Shown one piece after another: positions 7,633 to 16,848 of a DNA stretch of 64,000 nucleotides. The first letter of the stretch is position 1; the number at the start of each line of letters is the position of its first letter. A program made the position numbers and the translations under genes. The notes beneath the pieces are model-generated. The model was not told the DNA's origin. It was given only the letters and a program-made list of their open reading frames with translations, and made no database searches. The stretch spans positions 372,001-436,000 of the forward strand of contig NZ_FWXU01000001.1 of NCBI RefSeq assembly GCF_900176345.1, in the 5' to 3' direction. Origin of the DNA: Rhizobium sp. RU36D (GTDB lineage: Bacteria > Pseudomonadota > Alphaproteobacteria > Rhizobiales > Rhizobiaceae).

Positions 7633-8634
7633 ATGAGTGCTCAAAGCTATGCATTGAACGAGTTGAACAAGGAGACCACGATCGGCGGTCTTGGCGAGGA
7701 ATCCGACCGCAAGATCCTGCAGATCGATCTTGCGGATTTCGAAAACCGCAAGGCCGAGATCGCAGAGGCCCTATGGGAGGCCTCGACCACGGTCGGCTTT
7801 TTCCAGCTCGTCAACCACGGCATACCCCAGGCGCAGATCGATGAGGCCTTCGAGCTTGAAGAGAAATTCTTCGCCCTGAGCGCGGAGGAGAAATCCGCGT
7901 TTCCGCTGCGTCCCGGCACCAATGCCGGCTGGGAATACAAGGCGCAGGTGCGCCCCTCGACCGGCACCGCCGACCAGAAGGAAAGCTACCAGATCACGCT
8001 GCCGCGCATGAGCGACCTGTGGCCGAGCGAAGACCAGGTGCCCGGCTTCAAGGCGAAGATGATGGCCTTCGAACGGGCCAACTGGGAACTGGGCATGAAG
8101 GTCCTTTCCTGCTTTGCCCTGAAACTGGGCTTCGAGGAAGGCTTCTTCACCACCCTTCACGACCCCGCATCGGCGGAATACCAGAGCACGCTGCGGCTTC
8201 TGCACTATCTGGCCCTGGTGAACCCGAAGCCGGAGGACTACACCTATTGGCGCGCCGGCGCCCATACGGACTACGATTGCCTGACGCTGCTGCATCAGCG
8301 CCCCGGCCAGGGCGGCCTTCAGGTCTGCCCCGGCCAGGAATATGAAAGCCAGGCCTGGACCTCGATCCCGCCGCTTCCCGGCGTCGTCACCTGCAATATC
8401 GGCGACATGCTGATGCGCTGGAGCGACGACAAGCTGAAGTCCACCCTTCATCGTGTGCGGATGCCGAAGCCAGACGAGTCTCACGGCCCACGCTACTCCA
8501 TGGCCTTCTTCTGCCAGGCCAACAAGGACGCTATGATACAGGGCCCTGAGAAGAAATACGAGCCGATGACGGCGCACGACTACCTGCAGATGCGCATCGC
8601 CGCCAATTTCGGCGGCACCAAGGCTGTGCGCTAA
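7633..8634 (+). CDS. 2-oxoglutarate/Fe(II) oxygenase, isopenicillin N synthase-like family
   Basis: This is a 333-aa non-haem iron oxygenase. The N-terminal DIOX_N region includes TTVGFFQLVNHGIP. The C-terminal 2OG-Fe(II) domain carries the metal triad HTD (AGAHTDYDCLTLLHQ) and a distal His (KSTLHRVRMP), then the 2-oxoglutarate-binding Arg in RYSMAFF. The family oxidises small molecules while decarboxylating 2-oxoglutarate. Immediately upstream are a putative xanthine/urate riboswitch and a purine-type importer. A substrate among purines, for example hydroxylation of a purine base, is therefore plausible but unproven. Confidence 0.9.
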   Translation: MSAQSYALNELNKETTIGGLGEESDRKILQIDLADFENRKAEIAEALWEASTTVGFFQLVNHGIPQAQIDEAFELEEKFFALSAEEKSAFPLRPGTNAGWEYKAQVRPSTGTADQKESYQITLPRMSDLWPSEDQVPGFKAKMMAFERANWELGMKVLSCFALKLGFEEGFFTTLHDPASAEYQSTLRLLHYLALVNPKPEDYTYWRAGAHTDYDCLTLLHQRPGQGGLQVCPGQEYESQAWTSIPPLPGVVTCNIGDMLMRWSDDKLKSTLHRVRMPKPDESHGPRYSMAFFCQANKDAMIQGPEKKYEPMTAHDYLQMRIAANFGGTKAVR

Positions 8635-8646
8635 AGGCAAGATCGT

Positions 8647-8673
8647 CCGGGGCGGTTATGGCGACCGTCCCGG
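8647..8673 (+). terminator. Hairpin after the oxygenase gene, possible terminator
   Basis: A 10-bp stem (8647-8656 with 8664-8673, one G-T pair) with a 7-nt loop lies 12 nt after the oxygenase stop. No T tract follows, so intrinsic termination is uncertain; it may instead stabilise the 3' end. Confidence 0.4.
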
Positions 8674-8766
8674 GCAATTCCTTCGGCTTGACGGAAGGCC
8701 CGGCTTGCGACGCAACCACAGTGGATGCATGGTGAGCGGGCGCGCAGTCTGACCGGAATCCTCTCG

Positions 8767-9762
8767 ATGCCCCCTCTACTAAACCTTCTCACAGATATAA
8801 ACGGTGTCTCTGTCGGCCACGCCACCGATATGTCGTTGGGGTCGGGCGTCACCGCGATCGTTTTTGCGGAGCCTGCGACCGCTTCCGGCAGCGTGCTGGG
8901 CGGCGCGCCGGGCGGGCGGGATACGACGCTTCTCGATCCCGCAATGACGGTCGAGACGGTCGATGCCTTCGTGCTGTCGGGCGGCTCGGCCTTCGGGCTT
9001 GATGCTGCCGGCGGTGTGCAGGCGGGGTTGCGTGCCATCGGCCGCGGATTCCAGGTGGGCAATGTCCGCGTTCCGATTGTGCCGCAGGCGATCTTGATGG
9101 ACCTGTTGAACGGGGGCAACAAGAACTGGGGTCTGCAGTCACCCTATCGCGACATGGGCTATGCCGCCTTCGAGGCAGCAGCGACCGGTCCCTTTTCCCT
9201 GGGCACGGTAGGAGCCGGCACCGGGGCCACCACGGCGACCCTGAAAGGTGGGTTGGGATCAGCCAGTGCAGTGTCATCAGGCGGCTTCAAGATTGCGGCC
9301 ATCGCTGCCGTCAATGCCATGGGCTCTGCCACGGTCGGATCATCAGGACGTTTTTGGGCCGCCCCCTTCGAGCAACAGGGGGAATTTGGCGGCCGGGGCT
9401 ATCCCCCTCAATTCTCGCCTGCCGATACGGGCTTGCGGATCAAGGGCATCGACCTGACGGCAACGACGATCGGCGCTGTCGTGACCGATGCCGTGCTGAC
9501 CAAGGCGCAGGCGCACCGGTTGTCAATCATGGCCCATGACGGCCTGGCCCGGGCCGTATTGCCGGCGCACTTACCCTCCGATGGCGATACGATCTTTGCC
9601 GCCGCCACCAATGCCAAGGCGCTCAATGGCCCTGCCGACTTCATGGAACTCTGCCATCTCGCAACCGTGGTCATGGCGCGCGCCATCGCACGCGGCGTCT
9701 ATGAGGCAAGCGCCTTGCCGTGCCCCGGCGCACAACCCGCCTGGCGCGACCGCTTTGGCTGA
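8767..9762 (+). CDS. P1 family peptidase (DmpA/L-aminopeptidase-D-esterase, NylC superfamily)
   Basis: This 331-aa protein starts LLNLLTDINGVSVGHATD, the typical opening of the P1 (S58) family. Further family motifs are GSVLGGAPGGRDTTLL, LSGGSAFGLDAAGGV, TVGAGTGATTATLKGG and a late SDGDTIFAAAT. P1 enzymes are N-terminal nucleophile hydrolases that self-cleave into two chains and act on short peptides, amides or cyclic amides. ATG 8767 gives the canonical N-terminus; an earlier in-frame start at 8725 adds non-conserved residues. It lies 132 nt after the oxygenase. Its substrate is unknown. Confidence 0.9.
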   Translation: MPPLLNLLTDINGVSVGHATDMSLGSGVTAIVFAEPATASGSVLGGAPGGRDTTLLDPAMTVETVDAFVLSGGSAFGLDAAGGVQAGLRAIGRGFQVGNVRVPIVPQAILMDLLNGGNKNWGLQSPYRDMGYAAFEAAATGPFSLGTVGAGTGATTATLKGGLGSASAVSSGGFKIAAIAAVNAMGSATVGSSGRFWAAPFEQQGEFGGRGYPPQFSPADTGLRIKGIDLTATTIGAVVTDAVLTKAQAHRLSIMAHDGLARAVLPAHLPSDGDTIFAAATNAKALNGPADFMELCHLATVVMARAIARGVYEASALPCPGAQPAWRDRFG

Positions 9763-9922
9763 CCTTTCGAAACGTGCCCCGCAGACACACATTTGTCACA
9801 GGCTGCCGCTATGCAGCCGCAACGGCAAGCCTTCGCAAGAATCGCCGATCTGTGATTTCAATTCCTTCATCTGCCCGCGACTACCCTGACAGCCGCGACA
9901 TTTCGCGAGAGGCTCCCGCTCC

Positions 9923-11101
9923 ATGGATCACATCGACATGACCGCCACATTGCCCCGCGCGGATCGCCTCATCATCGAGAATGCCAAAATCGTCTTGTCC
10001 GATGAGGTGGTAACGGGATCGGTCACCATCGAGAGAGGCTTGATCACGGCTGTCGACGCATCGGGAGCAAGCGGCCAGCGCATCGATTTCGGCGGCGACT
10101 ATCTGCTGCCGGGGCTTGTCGACATCCACACGGATCATTTCGAAAAACACGTCTATCCCCGCGCCCATGTGCGCTGGGATTACATGCGTGCAGCGCTCGC
10201 CCATGATGCCCAGATCATCGGCGGCGGTGTGACGACGGTGTTCGACAGCCTCTGTGTGGGCGCCACCACGGACAATCCGGAACGCGCGCAGATCCTGACC
10301 CCGATGATTGATGCGCTGGAAAAGGCACAGGCCGCTGGGATGTTGCGCGCCGAGCACCTCGTGCACTTGCGTTGCGAGGTGACGGACGAACAGACGCCTG
10401 CCCTGACCGAGGCCAATATCGACCGCGAGATCGTGCGGGTGATTTCCGTCATGGAGCACCTGCCCGGCATCCGCCAGAGTCGTGACCTTGAGGCCTATGT
10501 CTCGCGCGCCTCCAAATCGACGGGCGAAAGCGCCCATATCGTCCAGGAAAAGATCCGCCAGCTTGTGGCCGAGAAAAGCCATATCGGCGCTGATGTACGC
10601 CCCCTGGTGGTCGCCCTGGCAAAATCGCGTGGCCTGCCGCTGCTCAGCCACGACGACACAGATATCGAACACGTAGACCTTGCCGCCGATGAGGGCGTGG
10701 CGATCTCCGAATTCCCCTGCACGCTGGAGGCAGCCCGCGAGGCCCGCCTTCGCGGCATGCTGACAGTCGCCGGTGCGCCCAACATCCTGCGCGGCGGTTC
10801 GCAATCTGGCAATGTCGCCGTGCGTGAGTTGTTGCAGGAAGACTTGGTCGACATCCTGGCTTCCGACTATGTTCCGCGCTCCCTGCTCGATGCCGCCTTC
10901 ATGATCGCGGCCGATCCGGAGCTGAGTTTCACCTTGCCCCAGGCCGTTGCCATGGTGGCATCGAAACCTGCCCAAGCCGCCGGTCTCACCGACCGCGGAA
11001 CCATTGCTATCGGGATGCGCGCCGACCTTCTGCGCGTCGGGCTGCATGACGGCCATCCCTTCCTGAAGAAGGTGTGGCGTCAGGGAGTGCGGGTATCTTG
11101 A
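9923..11101 (+). CDS. phnM: Alpha-D-ribose 1-methylphosphonate 5-triphosphate diphosphatase (PhnM-like)
   Basis: This is a 392-aa amidohydrolase-superfamily protein with a beta-sandwich N-terminus and the PhnM-specific metal motif LPGLVDIHTDHFEKHVYPR. PHVRW-type and LLSHDDTD elements follow, and DILASDYVPRSLLDA sits near the end. In the C-P lyase pathway PhnM removes pyrophosphate from the ribose-methylphosphonate triphosphate. No other phn core gene is visible in the window, so it is an orphan here. ATG 9923 is used; an in-frame ATG at 9938 is an alternative. It is translationally coupled to the GNAT gene that follows. Confidence 0.85.
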   Translation: MDHIDMTATLPRADRLIIENAKIVLSDEVVTGSVTIERGLITAVDASGASGQRIDFGGDYLLPGLVDIHTDHFEKHVYPRAHVRWDYMRAALAHDAQIIGGGVTTVFDSLCVGATTDNPERAQILTPMIDALEKAQAAGMLRAEHLVHLRCEVTDEQTPALTEANIDREIVRVISVMEHLPGIRQSRDLEAYVSRASKSTGESAHIVQEKIRQLVAEKSHIGADVRPLVVALAKSRGLPLLSHDDTDIEHVDLAADEGVAISEFPCTLEAAREARLRGMLTVAGAPNILRGGSQSGNVAVRELLQEDLVDILASDYVPRSLLDAAFMIAADPELSFTLPQAVAMVASKPAQAAGLTDRGTIAIGMRADLLRVGLHDGHPFLKKVWRQGVRVS

Positions 11102-11577
11102 CCGCGTCGTCGGACGCGAACCCCAGGATCGTTCTGCGCGCCGCGACATCGAGCGACATATCCGCCATCAGCCGGATCTTTACGGCCGCTCGATCGACGC
11201 TCGATTTCTTGCCGCCACTGCATACGCCTGAGGAAGACCGGGCCTTCATCGCAGGCGTGATGCTGGGCTCAAAAACCATCTTGCTGGCGTCACTTGCCGG
11301 GGAACCCGCGGGCTTCGTTGTCACGGGCGATAACTGGATTGAACATCTCTACGTCGCCCCGGACCATGCGCGCCGAGGCATCGGCGCGGAACTGCTGAAG
11401 GCGGCCATGGCCGAGACAACCGAACTGCGGCTGTGGAGCTTCCAGAAGAACCAGCCCGCCCGGAATTTTTACGAGCGCCACGGCTTCCGGTCGCTGCTGT
11501 TCACGGATGGCCATGACAACGAGGAGCGTGAACCGGACATCCTCTATGTCTGGAACAGGCCGGTCGCCGCGATCTGA
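11098..11577 (+). CDS. GNAT family N-acetyltransferase
   Basis: This 159-aa single GNAT domain shows the acetyl-CoA pyrophosphate loop in HLYVAPDHARRGIGAELL and the late NQPARNFYERHGF element. The preferred start is a TTG at 11098 that overlaps the phnM TGA (TTGA) with CAGGGAG 10 nt upstream. A GTG at 11074 is less likely. Coupling to phnM suggests a shared role, loosely like PhnO (aminoalkylphosphonate acetylation), but no PhnO-specific feature can be claimed. It converges on the dppF gene, which ends at the next base (11578). Confidence 0.8.
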   Translation: MTASSDANPRIVLRAATSSDISAISRIFTAARSTLDFLPPLHTPEEDRAFIAGVMLGSKTILLASLAGEPAGFVVTGDNWIEHLYVAPDHARRGIGAELLKAAMAETTELRLWSFQKNQPARNFYERHGFRSLLFTDGHDNEEREPDILYVWNRPVAAI

Positions 11578-12339
11578 TCACACCGGCGCCGGGGCTCTCC
11601 GGAACCCCTTGCTCGCCACCATCAACTGCTTCGTATAATCGGTCGCAAACCGCCCGGCCCTGAGATCGGCCGTCTCCAGCGTCTCCACAACCCCACCGGA
11701 TTTCATCACCGCCATGCGATCGCACATATGGCTGATGACGGCGAGGTCATGGCTGACCATGACGAAGGTCAGGCCCCTCTCCTTGCGCGCCTGTTCGAGA
11801 AGATTGAGGATTTCGGCCTGAATGGAGGCGTCCAGCGCCGAGGTCGGCTCGTCCAGCAGCAGGATCTTGGGCTCCAGGATGAGCGCCCGGGCAATGGCGA
11901 TGCGCTGCCGTTGACCGCCCGACAATTGATGGGAAAAACGGAAGCGGAAGCCCGATCCCAATCCCACTTCGTCCAGGGCGCGGGCGATGCGCGTCTCGGT
12001 GTCCGCAAACCCATGGATAACAAGCGGCTCCAGCAGCAGGCGGTCCACCGTCTGCCGCGGATGGAGCGAGCCATAGGGATCCTGGAACACCATCTGCACG
12101 GTGCGATAAAACGCCTTGTCCCGGCGGTGATCGCTGTAGCGCGTTCCGCCGACGTCGAGCGTCCCGCTTTCGAAACGGTTGAGCCCGGCCACGGCCCGCA
12201 AAAGCGTCGATTTGCCCGATCCGCTCTCGCCGACGATGCCGAAGGAGGAACCCTCTTCTATCTGAAGGCTGACATGGTCGAGCGCACGATACTCATCGAA
12301 GCTGACGACCATGTCGCGGATGAAAAGCGCTGCCGTCAT
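11578..12339 (-). CDS. Dipeptide/oligopeptide ABC transporter ATP-binding protein (DppF-like)
   Basis: This 253-aa ATPase has Walker A GESGSGKST, a Q-loop FQDPYGSLHPRQT typical of Dpp/Opp ATPases, signature LSGGQRQR, Walker B ILLLDEPTSALD and a switch His in MVSHD. ATG 12339 overlaps the dppD stop by 4 nt (ATGA), which fixes the start. It is the last gene of a six-gene operon running from the dipeptidase at 17901. It pairs with DppD as the nucleotide-binding dimer. Confidence 0.92.
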   Translation of the reverse strand: MTAALFIRDMVVSFDEYRALDHVSLQIEEGSSFGIVGESGSGKSTLLRAVAGLNRFESGTLDVGGTRYSDHRRDKAFYRTVQMVFQDPYGSLHPRQTVDRLLLEPLVIHGFADTETRIARALDEVGLGSGFRFRFSHQLSGGQRQRIAIARALILEPKILLLDEPTSALDASIQAEILNLLEQARKERGLTFVMVSHDLAVISHMCDRMAVMKSGGVVETLETADLRAGRFATDYTKQLMVASKGFRRAPAPV

Positions 12340-13169
12340 GCCGACCACTCCGGCTTGCGCTCCAGCACCGGCAGCGGATGCCGGTCCGCCTCGATCTGCG
12401 GCAGGCAGTTCAGCAGCCCGCGCGTATAAGGATGCGTCGCCTCAGACAGGCGTGATGCTTCAATTTCCTCGACCACCCGACCGGCATACATGACGAGCAC
12501 CCGATCGCAGAAGGACGAGACGAGCCGGAGATCATGGGAAATGAAGATCAGCCCCATGCCGCGCTCTTCCACGAGATGGTCGAGAATGTCGAGCACTTCG
12601 AGCTGCACGGTGACATCGAGCGCCGATGTAGGCTCGTCTGCAATCATGAGTTCCGGCCCGCAGACCAGCATCATCGCGATCATCGCCCGCTGTCCCATGC
12701 CACCGGATACTTCGTGCGGATAGAGATCGAAAACGCGAAGCGGATCCCGAATTTGCACAGCTTCAAGCATGTCCAGCGTCCGCTGGCGCGCATCGGAGCC
12801 TGAGATGTGCTCATGCGTTCTGAGCGTCTCCATGATTTGACGACCGATGGTCATGACCGGATTGAGGGAATATTTCGGGTCCTGCAGCACCATGGCCATT
12901 CGCTTGCCACGCAACGCCCGGCGCTTGGCTGGCGAAAGGGTCAGCAGATCGTTTCCGTCAAAGGCCAGCCGCTTTGCGCTGATCTTTGCCGCCGTAGGCG
13001 TCAGGCCCATGATGGCACGCCCGGTCTGGGACTTGCCCGAGCCGCTTTCGCCCACGATGCCAAGCCGTTCCCGCCCGAGTGTGAAACTGACGCCGCGCAC
13101 CGCCTCTACCAGGCCATTGCGGGTCGGAAAAGACACCCTGAGATCCTCAACCTCCAGAAGCCGCGTCAT
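12336..13169 (-). CDS. Dipeptide/oligopeptide ABC transporter ATP-binding protein (DppD-like)
   Basis: This 277-aa ATPase has Walker A GESGSGKSQ, Q-loop LQDPKYSLNPVMT, signature VSGGMGQR, Walker B LMIADEPTSALDVT and switch His FISHD. The C-terminal tail THPYTRGLLNCLPQ is the oligopeptide-transporter extension found in DppD/OppD. It overlaps dppC upstream and dppF downstream by 4 nt each. One oddity is that Walker A ends in Ser-Gln rather than the commoner Ser-Thr. Confidence 0.92.
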   Translation of the reverse strand: MTRLLEVEDLRVSFPTRNGLVEAVRGVSFTLGRERLGIVGESGSGKSQTGRAIMGLTPTAAKISAKRLAFDGNDLLTLSPAKRRALRGKRMAMVLQDPKYSLNPVMTIGRQIMETLRTHEHISGSDARQRTLDMLEAVQIRDPLRVFDLYPHEVSGGMGQRAMIAMMLVCGPELMIADEPTSALDVTVQLEVLDILDHLVEERGMGLIFISHDLRLVSSFCDRVLVMYAGRVVEEIEASRLSEATHPYTRGLLNCLPQIEADRHPLPVLERKPEWSA

Positions 13170-14086
13170 TGCCCGGCCTCCTTCGGGTCAAGCGCATCGC
13201 GCAACCCATCACCCAGCAGATTGAAGCCCAGGCTGACGATCAGGATCGCAAAGCCCGGCATGGCCGCCACCCACCACTGGTCAAGGATGAAGCGGCGCCC
13301 GGATGCGATCATCGCACCCCATTCCGGCAGCGGCGGCTGGGCACCCAACCCCAGGAAGCCGAGACCGGCGGCCGTCAGGATGATGCCGGCCATATCGAGG
13401 GTGACGCGGACGATCAGCGAGGACATGCAAAGCGGCATTATGTGAAAGACCACGATGCGCAAGGGCGAAGCGCCCATCAACCGAACCGCTGCGATATAGT
13501 CCGAGTTGCGGAAGGTCATGGTCTCGGCGCGCGCGATGCGGGCATAGGGCGGCCAGGACGTCACGGCGATCGCCAGCACGGCATTTTCGATGCCCGGCCC
13601 CAGCGCCGCCACCAGCGCCAAAGCCAACACGAGCTTGGGAAAGGCCAAGAAAATATCCGTGATGCGCATCAGAACCGCATCGACGATGCCGCCCGCATAG
13701 CCTGCAACAGTGCCGACGATCAGGCCGATCGGCGCTGCGATCACCGCCACCAGCACGATGACAAACAGGGTCAGTCGGGAGCCGTATAGCAGCCGCGACA
13801 GGATATCCCTGCCCTGGTCGTCGGTGCCGAGCAGGAAGCCCTCCGAGCCCGGAGGCAAGAGCCGCGCATTGCGCAGGTCGCCCTGGACGGGGGAATGGGG
13901 CGCCAACACATCGGCAAAGGCGGCCACGAACAGCAGCGCCAGCAAGATCGCCAGTCCGGCCAGCGCAAGACGGTTCTCGGAAAACCGCTGCCAGATGACA
14001 TAAAGTCGGCCGAGCCTCGCCTGCCGGCGCGAGGTCGGACGGTCAGACAACAGCCATTGGCGCAGGGTCAGGGTCGGCTCGCTCAT
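13166..14086 (-). CDS. Dipeptide ABC transporter permease (DppC-like)
   Basis: This 306-aa permease has the N-terminal OppC/DppC segment (FSENRLALAGLAILLALLF), then LLPPGSEGFLLGTDDQGRDI, the standard DppC motif. About five further helices and the EAA loop (AVRLMGASPLRIVVFHIMP) follow. It ends in GDGLRDALDPKEAGQ. Four-nucleotide overlaps join it to dppB and dppD. It forms the membrane channel with DppB. Confidence 0.93.
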   Translation of the reverse strand: MSEPTLTLRQWLLSDRPTSRRQARLGRLYVIWQRFSENRLALAGLAILLALLFVAAFADVLAPHSPVQGDLRNARLLPPGSEGFLLGTDDQGRDILSRLLYGSRLTLFVIVLVAVIAAPIGLIVGTVAGYAGGIVDAVLMRITDIFLAFPKLVLALALVAALGPGIENAVLAIAVTSWPPYARIARAETMTFRNSDYIAAVRLMGASPLRIVVFHIMPLCMSSLIVRVTLDMAGIILTAAGLGFLGLGAQPPLPEWGAMIASGRRFILDQWWVAAMPGFAILIVSLGFNLLGDGLRDALDPKEAGQ

Positions 14087-15153
14087 CGGCTGCGCGTCCT
14101 TGGATCAAGCGTCCGGTAGAGCAGGTCGGACAGGATATTGATGCCGATGAACACCGATCCGATGACGATCGTGCCGCCCAGCACTGCGTTCAGGTCGGCA
14201 TTCTGCAGCGAATTGGTGATGTAGAGGCCAAGGCCCGGCCAGGCAAAGATCGTTTCCGTCAGCACCGAGCCTTCCAGAAGCCCGGCATAGGAAAGCGCAA
14301 TCACCGTCACCAGGGGCACGGCGGCATTGCGCAGGGCGTGAAACCAGATGATCCGCGCCTCAGACAACCCCTTGGCCCGTGCCGCCACGATGTACTCCTG
14401 GCTGAGTTCGTTCAGCATGAAAGAACGTGTCATGCGGCTGATATAGGCCAGCGAAAAATAGCCGAGCAGCGAACCGGGCAGGATGATGTGCCGGAACAGA
14501 TCCCACAGCACATCCCATTGCCGCTGCATCGCCGCATCCAGCAGGAAGAAGCCGGTGACGGGCGTGAAGCTGTATTCGAAGACGATATCGACGCGGCCGG
14601 GATAGGCAACCCACCGCAACTGCGCATAAAACAGCAGCAGCGCCAGCAGCCCGAGCCAGAAGATCGGCACGGAATAGCCGATCAGTCCGATGACCCGGAC
14701 GATCTGGTCGGCAAGCGAACCGCGCTTCACAGCGGCCAGCACGCCGAGCGGCACGCCAAGCACGGCGCCGATGATGGTGCCGACGGTGGCAAGCTCGATG
14801 GTCGCCGGAAACACCCTGGCGATATCGGTCATGACAGGATTGGTGGTCAACACCGAGACGCCAAAATCCCCCTGGAGTGCCTGGCGGACATAGATCACGA
14901 ATTGCTGGTAAAGCGGCAGGTTGAGGCCCAGCTCTTCCCTAACACGCTCCACGACATGGGCCGGCGCCCGGTCTCCGACGATCGCCAGAGCCGGGTCGAT
15001 CGGCACCACACGGCCGATGAAGAAAGTCACGGCCAACAGTCCGAGATAGGTCGTCGCAACCGTCAGCAGGAACTTTGCCGCCGATATGGCAAATGCCGAG
15101 GCGCGGGCGCCGGTGCGCCGCGCCTCGGTGCTGTTACCGAGGTTCGAGGCCAA
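14083..15153 (-). CDS. Dipeptide ABC transporter permease (DppB-like)
   Basis: This is a 356-aa inner-membrane protein. It has an N-terminal helix, a periplasmic segment with GLNLPLYQQFVIYVRQALQG, then GDFGVSVLTTNPV and the EAA loop region YIVAARAKGLSEARIIWFHA, all characteristic of DppB/OppB. The start is 5 nt after the binding-protein stop. The N-terminal 25 residues are polar and unusual for the family, so a slightly later start is possible. Confidence 0.92.
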   Translation of the reverse strand: MASNLGNSTEARRTGARASAFAISAAKFLLTVATTYLGLLAVTFFIGRVVPIDPALAIVGDRAPAHVVERVREELGLNLPLYQQFVIYVRQALQGDFGVSVLTTNPVMTDIARVFPATIELATVGTIIGAVLGVPLGVLAAVKRGSLADQIVRVIGLIGYSVPIFWLGLLALLLFYAQLRWVAYPGRVDIVFEYSFTPVTGFFLLDAAMQRQWDVLWDLFRHIILPGSLLGYFSLAYISRMTRSFMLNELSQEYIVAARAKGLSEARIIWFHALRNAAVPLVTVIALSYAGLLEGSVLTETIFAWPGLGLYITNSLQNADLNAVLGGTIVIGSVFIGINILSDLLYRTLDPRTRSR

Positions 15154-15158
15154 GGACG

Positions 15159-16802
15159 TCAGTCCTTGGTGACGGCGGAAACGAAGTTCGTGTCGAAGCT
15201 AGGACCGAGCTTGTAGTTCTTGAGTTTCGAAGAGTAGCCCGCTACTTCGGTCTGCTGGAAAATCATCACGAACGGTCCCGTCGCCAGAACCTGCTTCTGC
15301 AGGTCCTGATAGATCGCGGCGCGCTTGTCGGCATCCTTTTCGAGCAGTGCGGCCTGGGTCTTGGCCGAAAGATCCGTCGGATCCCAGGCATTGCGCCAGG
15401 CGAGCGTCTTGGTCTTGCCCTCATCGGAATTGTCAGGATTGTAGGTGAAGGTCTCGGCATTCGAGTTCGGGTCGAAATAGTCCGAACCCCACTGGCCGAT
15501 ATAGATGTCGTGCTGGCGCGCGCGGAACTTGGTCAGCGTCTGCTTGCCATCGCCGGGAATGATCTCGAGCTTGATGCCGGCCTGGGCCAGCGTCTGCTGC
15601 ACGTTTTCGGCAATGCCCGTCACCGGCTGGGTGTTGCGCACGTCCATGGTCACGCTGAAGCCATCCGGCAGCCCGGCCTTTGCCAGCAGTTCCTTGGCCT
15701 TGGCGACATCGAGCTTGTAGGGCTTGTCATTGAGCGCGCCCAGCTGGCCATCCGGCAGGAAGGTCTGGTGGATCGTGCCGATGCCCTTGATCAGCGTTTC
15801 GCCGATGGCATCGTAGTCAACCAGATATTTCATCGCTTCCACGACCTCGGGCTTTGCGAGGTTCGGGTTCTTCTGGTTCAGGCTGAAGTAATAGACGGTG
15901 CCCTTCGGCGCGGAGGTGATGGCGATGCCGTCCTTCTTGGAAACGGCTTCGATGTCACCGGGCTCCAGGTTGCGGGCCACATCCACGTCGCCATTTTCAA
16001 GCGCCAGGCGCTGGCCGGCACTTTCCTTCATGTAGCGATAGATCACTCGGTTCAGCGTGGGCTTCTCGCCATAATAATTGTCGTTGCGCTCCATGACGAC
16101 GACTTCATTGGCGCGCCATTCGCGGATCTTGAACGGGCCGGAGCCGGCATAGCCCGTCTTCAGGAACTCATTGCCGAAATCGGTGTCGTATTTGTACTCC
16201 GCGGTCGGCGTAACGGCCTTGGCCTTTTCCATCACAAGCGCCTTGTCAACCACGGATGCGACCGTGGACGTCAGAACGTTCAGCACGAAGCTCGGCGCAT
16301 AGGCCTTGTCGACGACGAGCACAAAAGTCGTGTCATCCGCGGCCTTGGCCTTCTCCGTCACGTTGTCGCCGGTGAGACCGAACTGTGTCAGCAGGAAGGC
16401 GGGCGACTTGTCGAGCTTGACGGCCCGTTCGAAGGAGAACGCGACGTCAGCCGCCGTGATCGGATTGCCCGATGCAAACTTCAGCCCGGACTTGAGCTTG
16501 AACGTGTAGGTCATGCCGTCGTCGGAAACGGTCCAGCTCTCGGCGAGATCGCCGACGACCTTGGACGTGTCGGCAATGTCGAGTTCCACCAGCTTGCTAT
16601 AGGTGTTTGCCGTCATCTCAGCGGCGGAAATCTCGAACGCCTCGCCGGGGTCCAGCGTGATGATGTCGTCGATGGCCCAGGCCTGCACCAGCGTGTCGGC
16701 CGGTGTTGCCGCGAGCGCGGCGGGTGCTGCGGCAAGAAGCAGGGCCATGGCGGCACCGGTGGCGAGCACGCGCATGCGCCTGTTCAAAAGATTGGTCATC
16801 AT
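15159..16802 (-). CDS. Peptide ABC transporter substrate-binding protein (SBP family 5)
   Basis: This 547-aa periplasmic binding protein has a Sec signal ending AAPAALAATPA. The family-5 core reads IDDIITLDPGEAFE, LAESWTVSDDGMTYTFKLKSGLKFASGNPITAADVAFSF and GSGPFKIREW. Start ATG 16802 has AGGGG upstream; ATG 16799 directly after it is equivalent. It captures peptides or similar ligands for DppBCDF and follows the M19 dipeptidase gene in the same operon. It could also carry D-peptides or amino-acid derivatives. Confidence 0.92.
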   Translation of the reverse strand: MMTNLLNRRMRVLATGAAMALLLAAAPAALAATPADTLVQAWAIDDIITLDPGEAFEISAAEMTANTYSKLVELDIADTSKVVGDLAESWTVSDDGMTYTFKLKSGLKFASGNPITAADVAFSFERAVKLDKSPAFLLTQFGLTGDNVTEKAKAADDTTFVLVVDKAYAPSFVLNVLTSTVASVVDKALVMEKAKAVTPTAEYKYDTDFGNEFLKTGYAGSGPFKIREWRANEVVVMERNDNYYGEKPTLNRVIYRYMKESAGQRLALENGDVDVARNLEPGDIEAVSKKDGIAITSAPKGTVYYFSLNQKNPNLAKPEVVEAMKYLVDYDAIGETLIKGIGTIHQTFLPDGQLGALNDKPYKLDVAKAKELLAKAGLPDGFSVTMDVRNTQPVTGIAENVQQTLAQAGIKLEIIPGDGKQTLTKFRARQHDIYIGQWGSDYFDPNSNAETFTYNPDNSDEGKTKTLAWRNAWDPTDLSAKTQAALLEKDADKRAAIYQDLQKQVLATGPFVMIFQQTEVAGYSSKLKNYKLGPSFDTNFVSAVTKD

Positions 16803-16848
16803 ATCGTTCCCCTTGTTTTTATGGTTCGACGTTAGCGAATGCATGGTC

